Source: an uncultured Eubacterium sp.
GTDB lineage: Bacteria; Bacillota_A; Clostridia; Lachnospirales; Lachnospiraceae
NCBI GenBank assembly: GCA_947653505.1
Contig: CANTHI010000210.1
Location: 1-6,678, forward strand
Direction of reading: 5' to 3'
Length of the DNA: 6,678 nucleotides
A program made the translations under genes and the position numbers. The notes under the pieces were generated by a model, which saw only the letters and a program-made list of their open reading frames with translations, was not told where the DNA came from and did not search any database. Shown in pieces: positions 5,744 through 6,678 of this stretch; the first letter of the stretch is position 1; each line of letters starts with the position of its first letter.

Positions 5744-6441
5744 AACTGATCCGGCTGGAGTGGAAGAAAAATCATATTGTAGTTTATATCCGCAACGCCT
5801 GCATACTGGCAGCGCTGCTGGGGCTGTTTATTTACGCTCTGGCTTTTTGGGGGATTGCAAACGATCCGGACGGAACGCTGGACGCGGCAGAAGGCATGGA
5901 GACGATATCCTCGCCGGTCGAGCTGTTCACAAGTATGTCGTTTCTCGTATTTACATGCGTGATGCTGGCATCTTTTATTGTCAGTGCTTATAAAAACAAA
6001 ACGATGCAGCTGATGTTTTCGTATCCGGTGAAGAGGCAGAAAATACTGGCGTCCCAGATGCTGGCAGTCTGGATATTTAATTTTACCGCCCTTGTGCTGA
6101 CAAAGTTGTTTATTTATGGTGTAATAGCTATAGGAGGGACACGTATGACCTCGTCTTTTGCGATCGACTTTGATATGGGGAGCCTGGGATTTTACATTCA
6201 GCTGTTTTCCAAATCAGCGGTGATTGTCAGCATGAGCTTTGTGGCTTTATTTGTCGGGCTGACGATGAAATCTCCTGTTGCTACGGTCGTTTCGTCTTTT
6301 TTGCTGATTCTGCTGACACAGGCCAATATTGGTGATTATTCACTGTCTGGCAGCGCGGCAGTTCCGGTAGTGCTGGTGGTGCTGTCACTTGTGTTTGCAG
6401 GGTTGTCAGTCTGGAGGGTGGAGACGAAGGATTTGATGTAA
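5737..6441 (+). CDS. ABC-2 type transporter permease of the BcrA-like system
   Basis: A 234-residue membrane protein with six likely helices (about 21-39, 66-84, 108-132, 151-176, 179-196 and 207-226), the usual build of small ABC-2 permeases in bacitracin or lantibiotic resistance systems. The start MLKLIRLEWKKN and the cytoplasmic loop YKNKTMQLMFSYPVKRQKIL (85-104) after helix two are characteristic of this permease group, where the loop probably couples to the ATPase. The gene overlaps the ATPase by seven bases and has a near-perfect AAAGGAGG (5722-5729) seven bases before ATG, so both subunits are made together. Only one permease gene is visible; the transporter is either a homodimer of this subunit or needs another partner encoded elsewhere. 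The next gene is on the opposite strand, so the operon ends here. Confidence 0.9.
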   Translation: MLKLIRLEWKKNHIVVYIRNACILAALLGLFIYALAFWGIANDPDGTLDAAEGMETISSPVELFTSMSFLVFTCVMLASFIVSAYKNKTMQLMFSYPVKRQKILASQMLAVWIFNFTALVLTKLFIYGVIAIGGTRMTSSFAIDFDMGSLGFYIQLFSKSAVIVSMSFVALFVGLTMKSPVATVVSSFLLILLTQANIGDYSLSGSAAVPVVLVVLSLVFAGLSVWRVETKDLM

Positions 6442-6451
6442 ATGCGGGGTG

Positions 6452-6678
6452 TTACGGCATAAGTTTTCGTAAACCTGCCAGTGCAGCCTGTCTTTCTTTA
6501 AACTGCATTTTGATACTGTCCCCATTTGAATATGTGACAATGATTTCATATCCATAAAAGGTGTCTGCGCTGGGAGTCATTTTTGCGGTATTATGGGTAA
6601 TATAATGATATGCCTTTATAATATCGCAAAAATTTTTTGTAATACCATATAAAGATGTTACATGAATGCTTTGGATCC
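6452..6678 (-). CDS. C-terminal part of an unrecognised protein, cut by the window edge
   Basis: On the minus strand one frame stays open from the window end to a TAA (bases 6454-6452), giving 74 residues and no stop codon. The 5' part of the gene lies outside. The segment contains FYGYEIIVTYSNGDSIKMQF (40-59), which looks like a beta-hairpin around NGD, followed by a basic helix KERQAALAGLRKLMP (60-74). No signal peptide or membrane segment is visible. I do not recognise the family. An internal ATG (6580-6578) could start a 42-codon ORF but lacks a ribosome binding site, so continuation beyond the edge is more likely. It converges on the permease gene with only ten bases between the stop codons and no terminator visible. 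The balanced codon use and protein-like sequence favour a real gene, but a chance open frame is possible. Confidence 0.55.
   Translation of the reverse strand, partial: IQSIHVTSLYGITKNFCDIIKAYHYITHNTAKMTPSADTFYGYEIIVTYSNGDSIKMQFKERQAALAGLRKLMP

Noticed and set aside
6673..6678. Window ends exactly on GGATCC (BamHI site)
   Set aside because: It may reflect a cloned fragment end, but the same site also occurs at 530 and 5311, and it has no biological meaning by itself.

Overview
The window suggests a low-to-moderate-GC Firmicute, most likely a gut clostridium of the Lachnospiraceae type. This is inferred from the gene families, the strong AGGAGG-like ribosome binding sites, tightly packed genes and protein texture. 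No rRNA or other taxonomic marker is present, so the assignment is tentative.

Left part (1-2314): a TraX-family polytopic membrane protein (52-894), then a MATE-family multidrug/cation exporter (962-2314) that starts at a TTG codon. The two lie in the same direction, 67 bases apart.

Centre (2315-4570): an intergenic stretch holds an imperfect hairpin, a candidate promoter overlapped by a small palindrome, and a leader stem-loop. It leads into three overlapping genes: an Rrf2-family regulator with three cysteines placed like the Fe-S ligands of IscR (2498-2971), an OmpR-family response regulator (2946-3638) and a small histidine kinase with one membrane segment and no extracellular sensor domain (3635-4570).

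Right part (4571-6441): about 180 bases filled by roughly ten degenerate copies of an 18-bp tandem repeat, then an extended -10 promoter candidate, a BcrA/LanF-like ABC ATPase (4823-5743) and an overlapping ABC-2 type permease (5737-6441). Regulator, kinase, ATPase and permease together form the classic layout of a self-contained peptide-antibiotic (bacitracin or lantibiotic-like) sensing and detoxification module, similar in gene order to the ycbLMNO type of Bacillus. The unusual parts are the Rrf2 regulator translationally overlapped with the two-component system, and the 18-bp repeat array between kinase and transporter.

Right edge (6452-6678): the C-terminal 74 codons of an unrecognised gene on the minus strand, convergent with the permease and cut by the window end. 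No mobile element, CRISPR array, tRNA or rRNA was seen.
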